NCBI GenBank assembly: GCA_905182135.1
Contig: CAJJAG010000006.1
Coordinates: forward strand, 124,001-188,000
DNA: 64,000 nucleotides
Direction: 5' to 3'
Source: an uncultured Acidimicrobiaceae bacterium
GTDB taxonomy: Bacteria; Actinomycetota; Acidimicrobiia; Acidimicrobiales; UBA10347
Position numbers and translations under genes: made by a program. This document shows positions 36,249 through 45,662 of this stretch, piece after piece. The first letter of the stretch is position 1. Each line of letters starts with the position of its first letter. The notes below the pieces were generated by a model. That model did not search any database and had not been told where the DNA came from. It was given only the letters and a program-made list of their open reading frames with translations.

Positions 36249-37046
36249 ATGGCAACCGAAAGTGCTTCAGGACGGGTCGTTGGCAAGGTCGCGATAGTCA
36301 CGGGCGGCGCATCCGGAATCGGTCGAAGCTGTGCGATTCGCTTGGCTGACCAGGGCGCCACCGTCATGGTCACCGACATTCAAGACGAAGCTGGCAAAGC
36401 GACCGCCGCCGCGATCCGCGACAAGGGAGGCCATGCCCAGTTCATGCATCACGACGTCACCAGCGAACCCGAATGGGAACAGGTCGTAGCAGCCACGCTC
36501 GCGGCAATGGGTGGTGTGCACATCCTCGTGAACAACGCCGGCATCGGCATCGGCGGCAGCATCGTCACCATGGCACTCACTGATTGGCAACGTCAACAGG
36601 CCATCAACCTCGACGGCGTCTTCCTCGGCGTCAAGCATTGCATACCCGCGATGATCGAATCGGGAAGCGGTTCGATCATAAATATGTCCTCGGTTGCAGG
36701 TCTAAAGGGCGCAGCCAGCCTTGCTGCTTACAACGCGACCAAGGGCGGCGTGCGACTTTTCACCAAGGGCGTTGCGCTCGAATGTGCTCAGAAGCGCTGG
36801 CCCGTGCGTGTGAATTCTGTGCACCCCGGGATCATAGACACACCGATCTGGACTAAAATCAACCCTGCGCTACAGCTTGACGATTCCCACATCATCGACG
36901 CCCAAGGCCTCGCTCAAACAGCGGTACCCAGCGGTGTGCTTGGCTCACCCGAAGACATCGCCAACGGCGTTCTCTTCCTGGCCAGCGACGACTCGAGCTA
37001 CATGACCGGCACCGAACTCGTCATCGACGGCGGCCTCTCCGCCTAA
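36249..37046 (+). CDS. Short-chain dehydrogenase/reductase (SDR)
   Basis: A 265-residue classical SDR. I start at MATESASGRVVGKVAIVTGG, preceded by a GAGGAGA ribosome site, rather than 34 residues upstream. The cofactor motif TGGASGIGRS is near residue 18, NNAGIG near 95, and the catalytic Ser in INMSSVAGLKG, Tyr and Lys in YNATKGG near 160. VHPGIIDTPIW and the C-terminal MTGTELVIDGGLSA are typical of the 3-alpha/20-beta-hydroxysteroid dehydrogenase branch. It probably interconverts an alcohol and a ketone with NAD(H). Monocistronic. Confidence 0.93.
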   Translation: MATESASGRVVGKVAIVTGGASGIGRSCAIRLADQGATVMVTDIQDEAGKATAAAIRDKGGHAQFMHHDVTSEPEWEQVVAATLAAMGGVHILVNNAGIGIGGSIVTMALTDWQRQQAINLDGVFLGVKHCIPAMIESGSGSIINMSSVAGLKGAASLAAYNATKGGVRLFTKGVALECAQKRWPVRVNSVHPGIIDTPIWTKINPALQLDDSHIIDAQGLAQTAVPSGVLGSPEDIANGVLFLASDDSSYMTGTELVIDGGLSA

Positions 37047-37262
37047 GCCCATCTGCGTCGATCAGTCCCAGTTTCGAGCTCAAACTCGGTTAGCAATGGC
37101 CGAAATTAGAGCGTTGTGTTCGCCGTTCTCACTCTCTAGTTCGATCCACGGCCATTCGCTCTCATCCAGACACTTGGATGGAAGATGCGACTGATCAGGC
37201 GAGTGAACTATTCCCCGTACCCAACGTTGTGACTCTGTTCCCCGACGTTCCCCGGCACCGGT

Positions 37263-39668
37263 TTAGGTCAATACGTCGTCGAGGATAAGTTGCACATAGT
37301 GCTCCTCGCTATGGCCAAGGATGTCGCAGACCACATGCTGGTTGTGCTCTCCAATCGCCGGTGATCGTGTCAGCCGAAGCTCGTGTCCAGCCCATTGGGC
37401 AGCTTCCCGGTTAATGGGGATATCGACATCGGGACGTACTGGCTGCTGCAGCAGTTGGTAATGGTGGCGTAGTTGTGGATCACGCTCGTACGTCTCGGCT
37501 AAGTGCTCGACCGGGGCGGCAGCGACCCCGACCGCCTGTAGTTGGTCGGCGATGTCCCACTTGTCTTTATCAGCGGTCCACGCTTCAATGATCTCGTCGA
37601 GAGCATCTTCGTTTTGCTTACGCAGATCATGGGTGGCGAATCGCTCATCATCAACGAGACCGACATGACCAATCACTTCACAGAAGCGGGCCCATTCGGA
37701 GTCACCATGTACCGCAAGCGCAGCCCATTCGTCGTCGCTATGCACCGACCCTGCTGCAGCGAACACACCGTGTGGACACAAGTTCGGATCACGGTTCGCT
37801 CGACGTGGCGGTTGCACCCCCGTGGCTTTGTACTGCATCCATTCGGCACCGAGCAATGCAACCATGCCGGTCAGTTGAGTCAAGTGAATCTCTTGGGCAG
37901 CGCCGCCCTGCTTGCGCTGTCGAAGCGCAGCAAGGACCGTGGCCACCAGCAAATGCGGGCCAGTGAAATCGGGATAGGCAATGCCTATACCGCGGGGTCG
38001 CTCGCCATCGAACCCGGTCAGCATGTTGAACCCTGATGCTGCCATCAAGATATTTCCCATACTCGGGCGAACAGCCCACGGGCCATGACGGTGAGCCCCC
38101 GGCAGGTTCAGAGACACGATGTCGGATTTGGCTTCGATCAGTGCACCAAAGCCCAAGCCCATGCGCTCCATCGCCCCAGGACGGAAGTTGTTCACGACGA
38201 TGTCGGCGGTCGCTATCAACTCCTTAACCAGGGTCATCCCTTGCTCGGTTGTCAGGTCGACGGCCAACGATTTCTTCCCGGCGTTCACCACATTGAACAG
38301 GCCCCCCATCTCAGCATCTGGCGCGCCGTCTGGGCCGATCTGGCTTCGCATGGAATCGGGTCTCTTCGCGGACTCGACTCGAATTACCTCAGCACCAAAG
38401 CTCGCAAGGAGGCGCGTGCCGATAGGGGCGGCAAGAACCCATCCGAAGTCCACGATGCGCAAACCTTCGAGTGCTCGGGCTGGATCAGGCGAAGTGGCGG
38501 GGGCGGGAACCACACGCACGGGTGGCAGCACAGCAAGCCCGTCGACCAGAGCCTGATCCGCGCCCAGAAGTGGCGCTGCACGCAGCACGATGTCCTCGTC
38601 CATGCCGTCAACGGGCGAACGCACGAAGCCAAGTTCACAATCGATGCCGCCATGATCAACCGTCAGGAACTGCGCATTGACCTGGTATTGGTCAATCTGT
38701 TCATGATCCTCGAAACTAAGAACCGGAAGACAGATCAGATCTGCTTCGAGTGCGCCAGCGAAGAACTCGTCACGACTGAGCTTCGCGGCGAGAGCCAGCG
38801 TGGCCGCTCCGACCGGATTCCCTCTGCGGGGTGCGTCGAGCCGGCTGAGTTCCCAGTCATCGAGCGTCATGCCGTGGTCAATGTCTTCGCTATCGGCCCA
38901 GGCCAGAAACTTCGCGAATCGGTCGGGCCGGATCATATGGCCGACATAACCGCCGTCGGCGCACCTCAGCGCAGCTGACAGGCCGGGCCGGCGTGGTATC
39001 TGATTGAACCAGGTCCAGTTGCTCGGTGTCGCTGTCTGCATCGCGGCAGTCGCTGCAGCTTCCTGCAGCGAGATATCGATGTGGGCACCTGCAGCGTCAG
39101 TGTTGTCGCGCTGATGCAGCGCCATCGAGATTGCAGACGCAGCGATCAACCCCGCCATGGCATAAGCCACATCTGCCCCGCCCTGCACCGGCGTACCCCG
39201 AGGCTCACCCGACAGCCAGATCAAACCACCAGCAGCACCGGCAACGATGTCTGTCGCCCGCCGGTGCCGCCACTCACCGTGCAGGCCAAACGGCGTAACC
39301 GAGCACTGAATGAGACCAGGGTTGATCGCTCGCAACGCGTCATGACCAAGGCCGAGATCATCAAGATGACCCGGTCGTTCAGAATCGATGAGCACATCGG
39401 CAGTCGCCACCAGCGACAGAAATGCCGAGCCCGGCGCTTCAAGGTTGAGTACGACCGATCGCTTGTTGGCAGAGAAGTATTGATGAGCAAACGAGCCCTC
39501 GATGGGGTCCACCCCTTCGAGTTTGGGCGCTAGGTGCCGAATCGAGTTGCCACCCGGCGGCTCAACCATGATCACCTCGGCTCCCAAGTCGGCCAGCACC
39601 CGCCCCGCCAAAGCCGCTGAACGGTCGCTTAGGTCAAGGACCCGTATGCCGCGCAACGCCGTCGTCAT
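37263..39668 (-). CDS. Double-domain CaiB/BaiF CoA-transferase
   Basis: An 801-residue fusion of two family III CoA-transferase units. Unit one (1-390) starts LRGIRVLDLSDRSAALAGRV, with VEPPGGNSIRHLAP and FSANKRSVVLNLEAPGS. Unit two (about 405-801) starts LEGLRIVDFGWVLAAPIGTR, with VNAGKKSLAVDLTTEQGM and NNFRPGAMERMGLG. Unit one looks more divergent, and which half carries activity is unclear. Single-unit members act as interlocked dimers, so the fusion may fold as an internal dimer. Its start overlaps the stop of the MaoC-like gene by four bases, so the two proteins likely act in one acyl-CoA pathway. Confidence 0.92.
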   Translation of the reverse strand: MTTALRGIRVLDLSDRSAALAGRVLADLGAEVIMVEPPGGNSIRHLAPKLEGVDPIEGSFAHQYFSANKRSVVLNLEAPGSAFLSLVATADVLIDSERPGHLDDLGLGHDALRAINPGLIQCSVTPFGLHGEWRHRRATDIVAGAAGGLIWLSGEPRGTPVQGGADVAYAMAGLIAASAISMALHQRDNTDAAGAHIDISLQEAAATAAMQTATPSNWTWFNQIPRRPGLSAALRCADGGYVGHMIRPDRFAKFLAWADSEDIDHGMTLDDWELSRLDAPRRGNPVGAATLALAAKLSRDEFFAGALEADLICLPVLSFEDHEQIDQYQVNAQFLTVDHGGIDCELGFVRSPVDGMDEDIVLRAAPLLGADQALVDGLAVLPPVRVVPAPATSPDPARALEGLRIVDFGWVLAAPIGTRLLASFGAEVIRVESAKRPDSMRSQIGPDGAPDAEMGGLFNVVNAGKKSLAVDLTTEQGMTLVKELIATADIVVNNFRPGAMERMGLGFGALIEAKSDIVSLNLPGAHRHGPWAVRPSMGNILMAASGFNMLTGFDGERPRGIGIAYPDFTGPHLLVATVLAALRQRKQGGAAQEIHLTQLTGMVALLGAEWMQYKATGVQPPRRANRDPNLCPHGVFAAAGSVHSDDEWAALAVHGDSEWARFCEVIGHVGLVDDERFATHDLRKQNEDALDEIIEAWTADKDKWDIADQLQAVGVAAAPVEHLAETYERDPQLRHHYQLLQQPVRPDVDIPINREAAQWAGHELRLTRSPAIGEHNQHVVCDILGHSEEHYVQLILDDVLT

Positions 39669-40585
39669 GCGATTGGAATCGTGAGCGTGCCAACCATTGC
39701 CGTCGGGCCAGAGTCCAGGTCAACCTGTAGATCGAGCACCAATCGGTCCGGTTCTGCGACGACAACGGTCGCTGTCGGCACGATATACACGTCGTTCTCG
39801 GTCGGGGCCTTCCACCGGATGTCGAAGTGAGCACCGTGCATGAGCACCTGCGTGCCCAGGGTTGCCATCACGGCTTCCAGCGCAAATGAAAGCACGTGTG
39901 AGCCGCCAGCAATCGGCTGAGCAAGACCGGCTTTCTTAGCCTGTTCCGGGTCTGAGTGGATCGGGTTGTCGGGGTTATCGGTGTCTCGTGCCGCCATCAT
40001 CGCCAGCGATACGAGCACTCGGTCGCCGCCAAACACGCGACCGATTGTTACGGCTCGGATCGCCGCACTATGTGGGTTCGCCGCAGCGGCTTGCCAATCA
40101 GGTTTTGGTGCTGGCGTCTCGTCAATCGGTAGCCCCTGCACGGAGTCTTTGAGATCGGGGTTCGGTTTATAGCTGAACAGGCCGGTTGTCAGATTGGTGG
40201 CGAAACGTTCACTGGCGCTGGTGTGTGAACGAGATGCTGTGATGGAGTAAGACCGGCCCTTCCTTACATAGGTACCGGTGCTTTCACCTTCAACCAACCA
40301 AACGTCATCGTGGGAAATCGGCCGATGGATCGTGAACTGTTCGCGGACCCAGACTCGGCCGGCAACACCACTGGCCTTCTTCGTACCATCGGGTCGCTGC
40401 TTGCGCGGCTGTTTTGCCAACAATGCCAGCGTCATGCCGGTGATCAAGTCAGGTTGCAGCTGGCCGTCAGCGACGAGTGCTCGGGTTGCATCGCCGCACT
40501 CGCCCATGCCCGCTGCGGCGCCGTGGATCTTAGCGGCCGGGAATGGCCCAGCTACCTCGGCCAGCTTGCGGGGAAATTCCGTCAT
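39665..40585 (-). CDS. MaoC-like hotdog dehydratase
   Basis: A 306-residue protein with a C-terminal MaoC/hydratase 2 domain. The catalytic segment NPIHSDPEQAKKAGLAQPIAGG (Asn/Asp-x4-His type, near residue 205) is the known R-hydratase motif region. The N-terminal half (about 1-150) has the second hotdog repeat, with a VAGRVWVREQFTIHRPISHDD segment. It probably hydrates an enoyl-CoA or forms the reverse product. It is translationally coupled to the double CoA-transferase (ATGA overlap at 39665-39668). It is the first gene of this two-gene operon. Confidence 0.87.
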   Translation of the reverse strand: MTEFPRKLAEVAGPFPAAKIHGAAAGMGECGDATRALVADGQLQPDLITGMTLALLAKQPRKQRPDGTKKASGVAGRVWVREQFTIHRPISHDDVWLVEGESTGTYVRKGRSYSITASRSHTSASERFATNLTTGLFSYKPNPDLKDSVQGLPIDETPAPKPDWQAAAANPHSAAIRAVTIGRVFGGDRVLVSLAMMAARDTDNPDNPIHSDPEQAKKAGLAQPIAGGSHVLSFALEAVMATLGTQVLMHGAHFDIRWKAPTENDVYIVPTATVVVAEPDRLVLDLQVDLDSGPTAMVGTLTIPIA

Positions 40586-40943
40586 AGCCCGACGCTACGT
40601 GATCCAACCATCTAGAGCAGAACTGCAGGGTCAGACCCTTTCCGAGCAACACAGCCCTAATCGACACCGGCTCGCTGGTACAGCACAATTGCAATCACAA
40701 ATGCTGCGGTGGACCCCACCGGTACGTAGGTGACCTCGTCGCTGCCTTGGGCGCGCGCACTACCGGCTTTCCGGGAACCCAGCTCAGGCGGCCGGGCTGG
40801 CTCGACCTTCTGCCCCTTCGAGCGGAGACCGGCGGCGCAGATGGCGTCCCCCGGCAATGGCGCCGGCAGAACAGCATCGCCCCAACGCTCGGTCGAGGAG
40901 TGCCCACTTATCTCACGGTGACGTAGCCAGGTAGCGTCTGGTT
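40586..40943. other. Intergenic between divergent genes, small ORF possible
   Basis: About 358 bp. A minus-strand frame, open for about 95 codons and ending near 40657, reads PARPPELGSRKAGSARAQGS and then VTYVPVGSTAAFVIAIVLYQ. It has only a TTG start at 40857 and no recognised domain. It may be a small protein or chance; the promoters of both flanking operons must also lie here. Confidence 0.3.
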
Positions 40944-42557
40944 ATGGAAGCAGAGCGGCATGAAATCGTAGTCATCGGTGCAGGCGTGTCCGGCATCTAT
41001 CAGATCAAGCGACTCACCGACCTGGGAATCGATGCCATCGTGCTTGAAGGCGACGATGACATGGGCGGCACCTGGTACCGCAACCGCTACCCCGGGGCCC
41101 GCTTCGATTCCGAGAGTTACACCTACGGCTACTCCTTCTCCAAGGAACTGCTCGACGAGTGGCACTGGAATGAACGTTTCTCGGCCCAACCCGAGAACCT
41201 GCGTTACTTGAACTATGTGGCCGACAAGTTCGACCTGCGACGCCACATGCGCTTCAACGCTCGTGTCCAGACCATGATCTGGGACGACGTCGAACACGAG
41301 TGGACGATCGAGCTGCAGACTGGCGAGACCTACATCGCCCGGTTCGTGGTGACCAGCCTGGGTCCGTTGTCGATGCCGACACTGCCTCGCTACGACGGTA
41401 TCGACGAGTTCGCTGGCGAGTCGTTCCACACCTACCACTGGCCCAAGGAGCCCATCGACCTTGCGGGGAAGAAAGTCGGTGTGATCGGCACCGGCGCCAC
41501 CGGCATCCAAGTCATCGCCGAGCTCGCTGACAAGGTTGGCGAACTCAAGGTCTTCCAACGTCGACCCAACTGGAGTTCACCGCTCAACAACGGGCCGATT
41601 TCCGTCGACGAGATGGCGGCCATCCGCGACCGCTACGACGAGATCTTCACCAACTGTTCTGCATCGCCTGGCGGCTTCGAGCACGTGCCCGATCGCCGTG
41701 GCTTCTGGAACCTGACCGCCGAAGAACGCATTGAGACCTGGGACAAGCTCTACCAGCAGTCGGGGTTCGCCATTTTGGCAGCGAACTTCTTGGAGATTTT
41801 CTTCGACGAGAAGGCCAACCAAGAGATGTCCGAGTACATCGCCAACCGCATCCGCGACCGGGTCGACGACCCCGAGGTTGCCGAGAAACTGATTCCGCAA
41901 GATCACGGCTTCGGTATGCAGCGACTACCACTCGAGACCCGATACTTCGAGGCCTACAACCGAGACAACGTGCACCTGGTCTCACTGGCCGATGCCCCAA
42001 TCGAACGCATCACGGCCAATGGCATCCAAACAGCAGCCGAGCATCATGATCTTGATGTCATCGTGTACGCAACCGGCTTCGATGCAATCACCGGTGGGTA
42101 TGACCGCATCGATATTCGCGGCGTCGACGGTCAGACGCTGGCCGACAAATGGAGCGAGAGCCCCCGCACCCACCTGGGCGCGTTGACACACGGCTTCCCC
42201 AACATGCTCATGGTCGCTGGCCCCCAGAGCGTGTCAGGATCCACGAACTTCCCCCGAGCGATCGAAATCGGTGTCGACTGGCTCACCGACCTGCTTGTGC
42301 ATGCTCGAGAACAGGGCGCGACCCGCATCGAAGCCCGCCTCGAAGCCGAACAACACTGGGTTGAAGAGGTGGTGCGAGCCCACGAGAAGATGCTGTTCCG
42401 CCGTAGCAAGGGCTGGTTCACCGGCTACAACTCCAACGTCGCCGGCCACCAAGAAGGCAAGATTCGCTACCAGGCCTACTTCGGAGGCTCACCAAAATAC
42501 GTAGCAATCATCGATCAGGCTGCCGCTGACGGCTACCCCGGCGTCGAACTCGTCTAA
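40944..42557 (+). CDS. Baeyer-Villiger monooxygenase (FMO-like), copy 2
   Basis: A 537-residue FAD/NADPH class B monooxygenase, starting MEAERHEIVVIGAGVSGIYQ with the first Rossmann motif at residues 12-17. The fingerprint FAGESFHTYHWP is near residue 157 and VIGTGATGIQVI near 182. QRLPLETRYFEAYNRDNVHL carries the conserved catalytic Arg. It is very similar to copy 1 at 9968-11623 but lacks about 14 N-terminal residues. It is divergent from the MaoC/CoA-transferase pair and upstream of the aminotransferase. Products would be esters or lactones that are then cleaved and activated to CoA thioesters. The substrate is unknown. Confidence 0.94.
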   Translation: MEAERHEIVVIGAGVSGIYQIKRLTDLGIDAIVLEGDDDMGGTWYRNRYPGARFDSESYTYGYSFSKELLDEWHWNERFSAQPENLRYLNYVADKFDLRRHMRFNARVQTMIWDDVEHEWTIELQTGETYIARFVVTSLGPLSMPTLPRYDGIDEFAGESFHTYHWPKEPIDLAGKKVGVIGTGATGIQVIAELADKVGELKVFQRRPNWSSPLNNGPISVDEMAAIRDRYDEIFTNCSASPGGFEHVPDRRGFWNLTAEERIETWDKLYQQSGFAILAANFLEIFFDEKANQEMSEYIANRIRDRVDDPEVAEKLIPQDHGFGMQRLPLETRYFEAYNRDNVHLVSLADAPIERITANGIQTAAEHHDLDVIVYATGFDAITGGYDRIDIRGVDGQTLADKWSESPRTHLGALTHGFPNMLMVAGPQSVSGSTNFPRAIEIGVDWLTDLLVHAREQGATRIEARLEAEQHWVEEVVRAHEKMLFRRSKGWFTGYNSNVAGHQEGKIRYQAYFGGSPKYVAIIDQAAADGYPGVELV

Positions 42558-42668
42558 GCGCCCCACCGCACGAATCTCATCCAACGGGCTGCCTTCGGTT
42601 CAACACTGGGTTGGCGAAGCTTCAGACCGCTGGCGCCGTGGCCACTCATGACGTGACAGGATCAGAAG

Positions 42669-43949
42669 ATGGATGCCCAACGAGCTGCTCGCTTTCCATT
42701 CGTCCCGCAGGACACGCCACCATTGGTGATCGACCGCACCGAGGACGTATGGCTGATTCGTGACAATGGCGATCGGATTCTCGACGCTGGTGGCGGCGCA
42801 ATCGTCACCAACATCGGCCATGGCCGCGTCGACGTGGTCCGTGCCGCAGCTGAGGCACTCGGCCAGATCGACTATGTCGTTCCGTTGTGGGCAACAGAGA
42901 ACCGCGTCGCCCTCATCGAGGAACTCACCGAGCACTGGCTTCCGGAAGGATTCACCCAAGCGTCGTTCTTCTGCGGCGGCAGTGAGTCAGTCGACGCTGC
43001 GGTCCGCCTCGCTCGCACCCACCATGTGTCAAACGGGGATCACAAACGTTGGAAGGTCATCGGCCGCGACGTCTCCTATCACGGTTCCACATTGAGTGGT
43101 CTCAGCGTCGGCAACCACGATCGCCGGCGGTCAGGCCTTGAGCCAATACTGCACGATCACCCGAAGAGTGACTGGCTCGACGCTGAATCGCTGGCCAAGG
43201 TGATCGAACGGGAAGATCCAGCTACCGTTTCAGCCTTCATCGCCGAGCCGATCAATGGCGCATCGGGAGCGGCAATGGTTCCGCCATCGGGGTACTGGAA
43301 AGCAGTTGAAGAGGCGTGCAGAGCCAATGGGGTGCTCATCATCGTCGACGAAGTCATGACTGGACTCGGGCGCACCGGCCTGAACTGGGGTCACGAGCAC
43401 TTTGACATCACGCCGGACATCATCGTCGGCGGCAAGGGTCTATCTGGCGGTTATGCCCCGATGGGTGGCATGTATACGACGCGCTCCATCGTCGATCCAA
43501 TCGCCGCTGCGGGCAACAGCTTGATGTACTTCACGTTCAGCGGTGCTGAGCTCGGTTGTGCCGTGAGTGTGAAGGTCCTTCAGATCATGAGGGAAGAAGA
43601 TTTGGTCGGCCGAGCGGCCCGTATGGGTCAGCGGTTACGCACCCGGATGGAAGAGGAACTCGGTGATCACCCCAATGTTGCCGACATCCGCGGCCTCGGA
43701 CTAATGCAGGGCATCGAGCTCGTAAAGGACCGCGACTCAGGCGAAAGTTTTGCGGTAGCCGAAGGGTTCGCCCAGCGAGTTGCTATGGAGGCGATCAACC
43801 GCGGTGTCTGGATCTACCCGTGTGGATCCGGACCGGTCATCGACGGCCTCCTACTCGGCCCGCCATACACCATCACCGACGACCACATCGAGACAATCGT
43901 CGGCACCACCAGCCAAGCAATCACCGCCGCCGCAAACGCTCTCGCCTAA
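42669..43949 (+). CDS. Class III aminotransferase
   Basis: A 426-residue PLP-dependent aminotransferase of fold type I. GGAIVTNIGHGRVDVVRAAAEAL is near residue 37, FFCGGSESVDAAVRLARTHH near 100, the PLP Asp in VLIIVDEVMTGLGRTG near 225 and the Schiff-base Lys in IVGGKGLSGGYAPMGGM near 262. The family moves an amino group from an omega-amino acid or amine to a 2-oxo acid. It follows copy 2 of the monooxygenase by 111 bp on the same strand but need not share its pathway. The substrate is unknown. Confidence 0.92.
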   Translation: MDAQRAARFPFVPQDTPPLVIDRTEDVWLIRDNGDRILDAGGGAIVTNIGHGRVDVVRAAAEALGQIDYVVPLWATENRVALIEELTEHWLPEGFTQASFFCGGSESVDAAVRLARTHHVSNGDHKRWKVIGRDVSYHGSTLSGLSVGNHDRRRSGLEPILHDHPKSDWLDAESLAKVIEREDPATVSAFIAEPINGASGAAMVPPSGYWKAVEEACRANGVLIIVDEVMTGLGRTGLNWGHEHFDITPDIIVGGKGLSGGYAPMGGMYTTRSIVDPIAAAGNSLMYFTFSGAELGCAVSVKVLQIMREEDLVGRAARMGQRLRTRMEEELGDHPNVADIRGLGLMQGIELVKDRDSGESFAVAEGFAQRVAMEAINRGVWIYPCGSGPVIDGLLLGPPYTITDDHIETIVGTTSQAITAAANALA

Positions 43950-44177
43950 GCACGTGCGACATACTCCTAGAGCTCGTTGTATCTAGTCCGCTCCCACTCG
44001 AGCACCAAAGGCTCCGCAGCGACCATTGTTGACATGGCGGGCACTGCCATCATCGTGGGCCGCTCCGCCCGGGCCGAACAACGAATGCATCGGAGCGAGA
44101 CCGAGTCGCCGAACCTCCAACTCAGCTGGCCAGTTGCTGCACGCCATTGATCACGATCGCGATTGAATTGCGCACGA

Positions 44178-45662
44178 TCACTGAGCTGTTCCTCGCCATT
44201 CTTGTTCGCCATAATCCGCGATCAAGTCCAGCACCGCATCGACGTCACCAGTTGCCACCTTGCGGTTCATATAGAGCAGCCGGAACGCATTGATCCCATT
44301 CACTGGTTGTACGCCAATCATGGCGGTCCCATCGTGCTGCATGCGGGCCTTGATTCTGGTGGCAAGCGAATGTAGTCGTGCATGGTCAGGCTCAGCGATG
44401 GTTGCCATTTCGAGCGGTCGAAGCTCGGGCGGGACCCACACGAAACACACATTGGTGAACGACCCGGGGACGAGCACCGCGAAATCAGGGCGCTCGTTGA
44501 GCTTGCTTCGCGTGTGATCAGCCAGCGCAACGCCATGATCGACTCGATCGGCGAACCCGTCGTCGCCAAAGGTCTTCCATGTCAGCCAGGCCTTCAGGAC
44601 ATCAACGCGCCGCCCGCAATGAAAAGTGCGGTCACCGGCGTCGTACTCACCAAACTGCTTGTCCGCTTGAAAGATGTAGGTCGCCTTGGTCGAGAACACG
44701 GGAGCGAGCTGGGTCGGGTCCTTGACCAGCAGCACCGAGCACTGCTGGGTGATGCCCATCATCTTGTGCAGGTTCCAAATCAGTGAATCGGAACGATGCA
44801 CACCTTCCATCAAGCCAGCATGCTGCGACGAGAACAGTGCTGAACCGCCCCAGCATCCGTCGACATGCAGCCAAAGGCCCTCGGCTTCGCAGGTATCAGC
44901 GATCAGGTCGAGCGGATCAAACGCCGAGGTAACGGTCGTGCCTGCAGTCGCAACAACGGCGAACGGCACTGCACCTTCAGCTCGGGCCTGTGTCACCGCA
45001 GCCTCGAGCGCAACAGCGATCATGGCGCCATTTTCATCGGTGTCGACCTCGATGACTGCTTGCAATCCCAGCCCCATAAGTGCCGCCGATTTAAGCGTCG
45101 CGTAATGCGCAGTATCTGAGACAAAAACCACCAACCGCTCGCCAGTTGCGCCGGTATGCAACACATCGGGCCGCAACCGGTGTCGAGCAAGCTGCAATGC
45201 ATGTAACGTGCCAGACGATCCGCCTGGACAGAGGATTCCCGGCGGTAGTGCGTTGGCAGCAGCGTCGACGGGGTACCCCGCCAGTCCTGCCATTTTGGTA
45301 ATGACAGTCCGCTCCATCATCGTGAACACCGGTGCAACTTCAAAGGTTGCGTTCGTCGTGTTGAGCGCAGCCGCCAACCAGTCGCCTACCACCGCAATCG
45401 GCTCCGGCCCAGCGAAGTTCTGATTGAAAAATCGAGGGTGCGTCGTGTGCATCGAGCGATCGATGATCGTCTGACAAGCACCGACCAAAGCGTCTGCAGC
45501 AAGTGCCTGCTGATGAGGATCGATCGCTAGGCCAACCGAGGCAGCGAACTCCGCGATGAGCTCGTCGGGCCGTGCGTAGTCGATGACAGGATCGGCAGCA
45601 GTGGGCGGGTTAAAGACATAGTTCATTGCCTGTTCTGCGATGCGGCGGGCTACTTCGGTCAT
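44178..45662 (-). CDS. PLP-dependent decarboxylase, group II
   Basis: A 494-residue enzyme of the glutamate/aromatic-L-amino-acid decarboxylase family. FNQNFAGPEPIAVVGDWLAAALNT is near residue 80, LCPGGSSGTLHALQLARHRL near 147, WLHVDGCWGGSALFS near 262 and the Schiff-base lysine in SLIWNLHKMMGITQQCSVLL near 298. It removes CO2 from an amino acid to give an amine. The start overlaps the stop of the upstream sulfatase gene by four bases (45659-45662), so the two are translated together. Sequence alone does not separate glutamate, DOPA, tyrosine and sulfinoalanine-type substrates. Confidence 0.9.
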   Translation of the reverse strand: MTEVARRIAEQAMNYVFNPPTAADPVIDYARPDELIAEFAASVGLAIDPHQQALAADALVGACQTIIDRSMHTTHPRFFNQNFAGPEPIAVVGDWLAAALNTTNATFEVAPVFTMMERTVITKMAGLAGYPVDAAANALPPGILCPGGSSGTLHALQLARHRLRPDVLHTGATGERLVVFVSDTAHYATLKSAALMGLGLQAVIEVDTDENGAMIAVALEAAVTQARAEGAVPFAVVATAGTTVTSAFDPLDLIADTCEAEGLWLHVDGCWGGSALFSSQHAGLMEGVHRSDSLIWNLHKMMGITQQCSVLLVKDPTQLAPVFSTKATYIFQADKQFGEYDAGDRTFHCGRRVDVLKAWLTWKTFGDDGFADRVDHGVALADHTRSKLNERPDFAVLVPGSFTNVCFVWVPPELRPLEMATIAEPDHARLHSLATRIKARMQHDGTAMIGVQPVNGINAFRLLYMNRKVATGDVDAVLDLIADYGEQEWRGTAQ

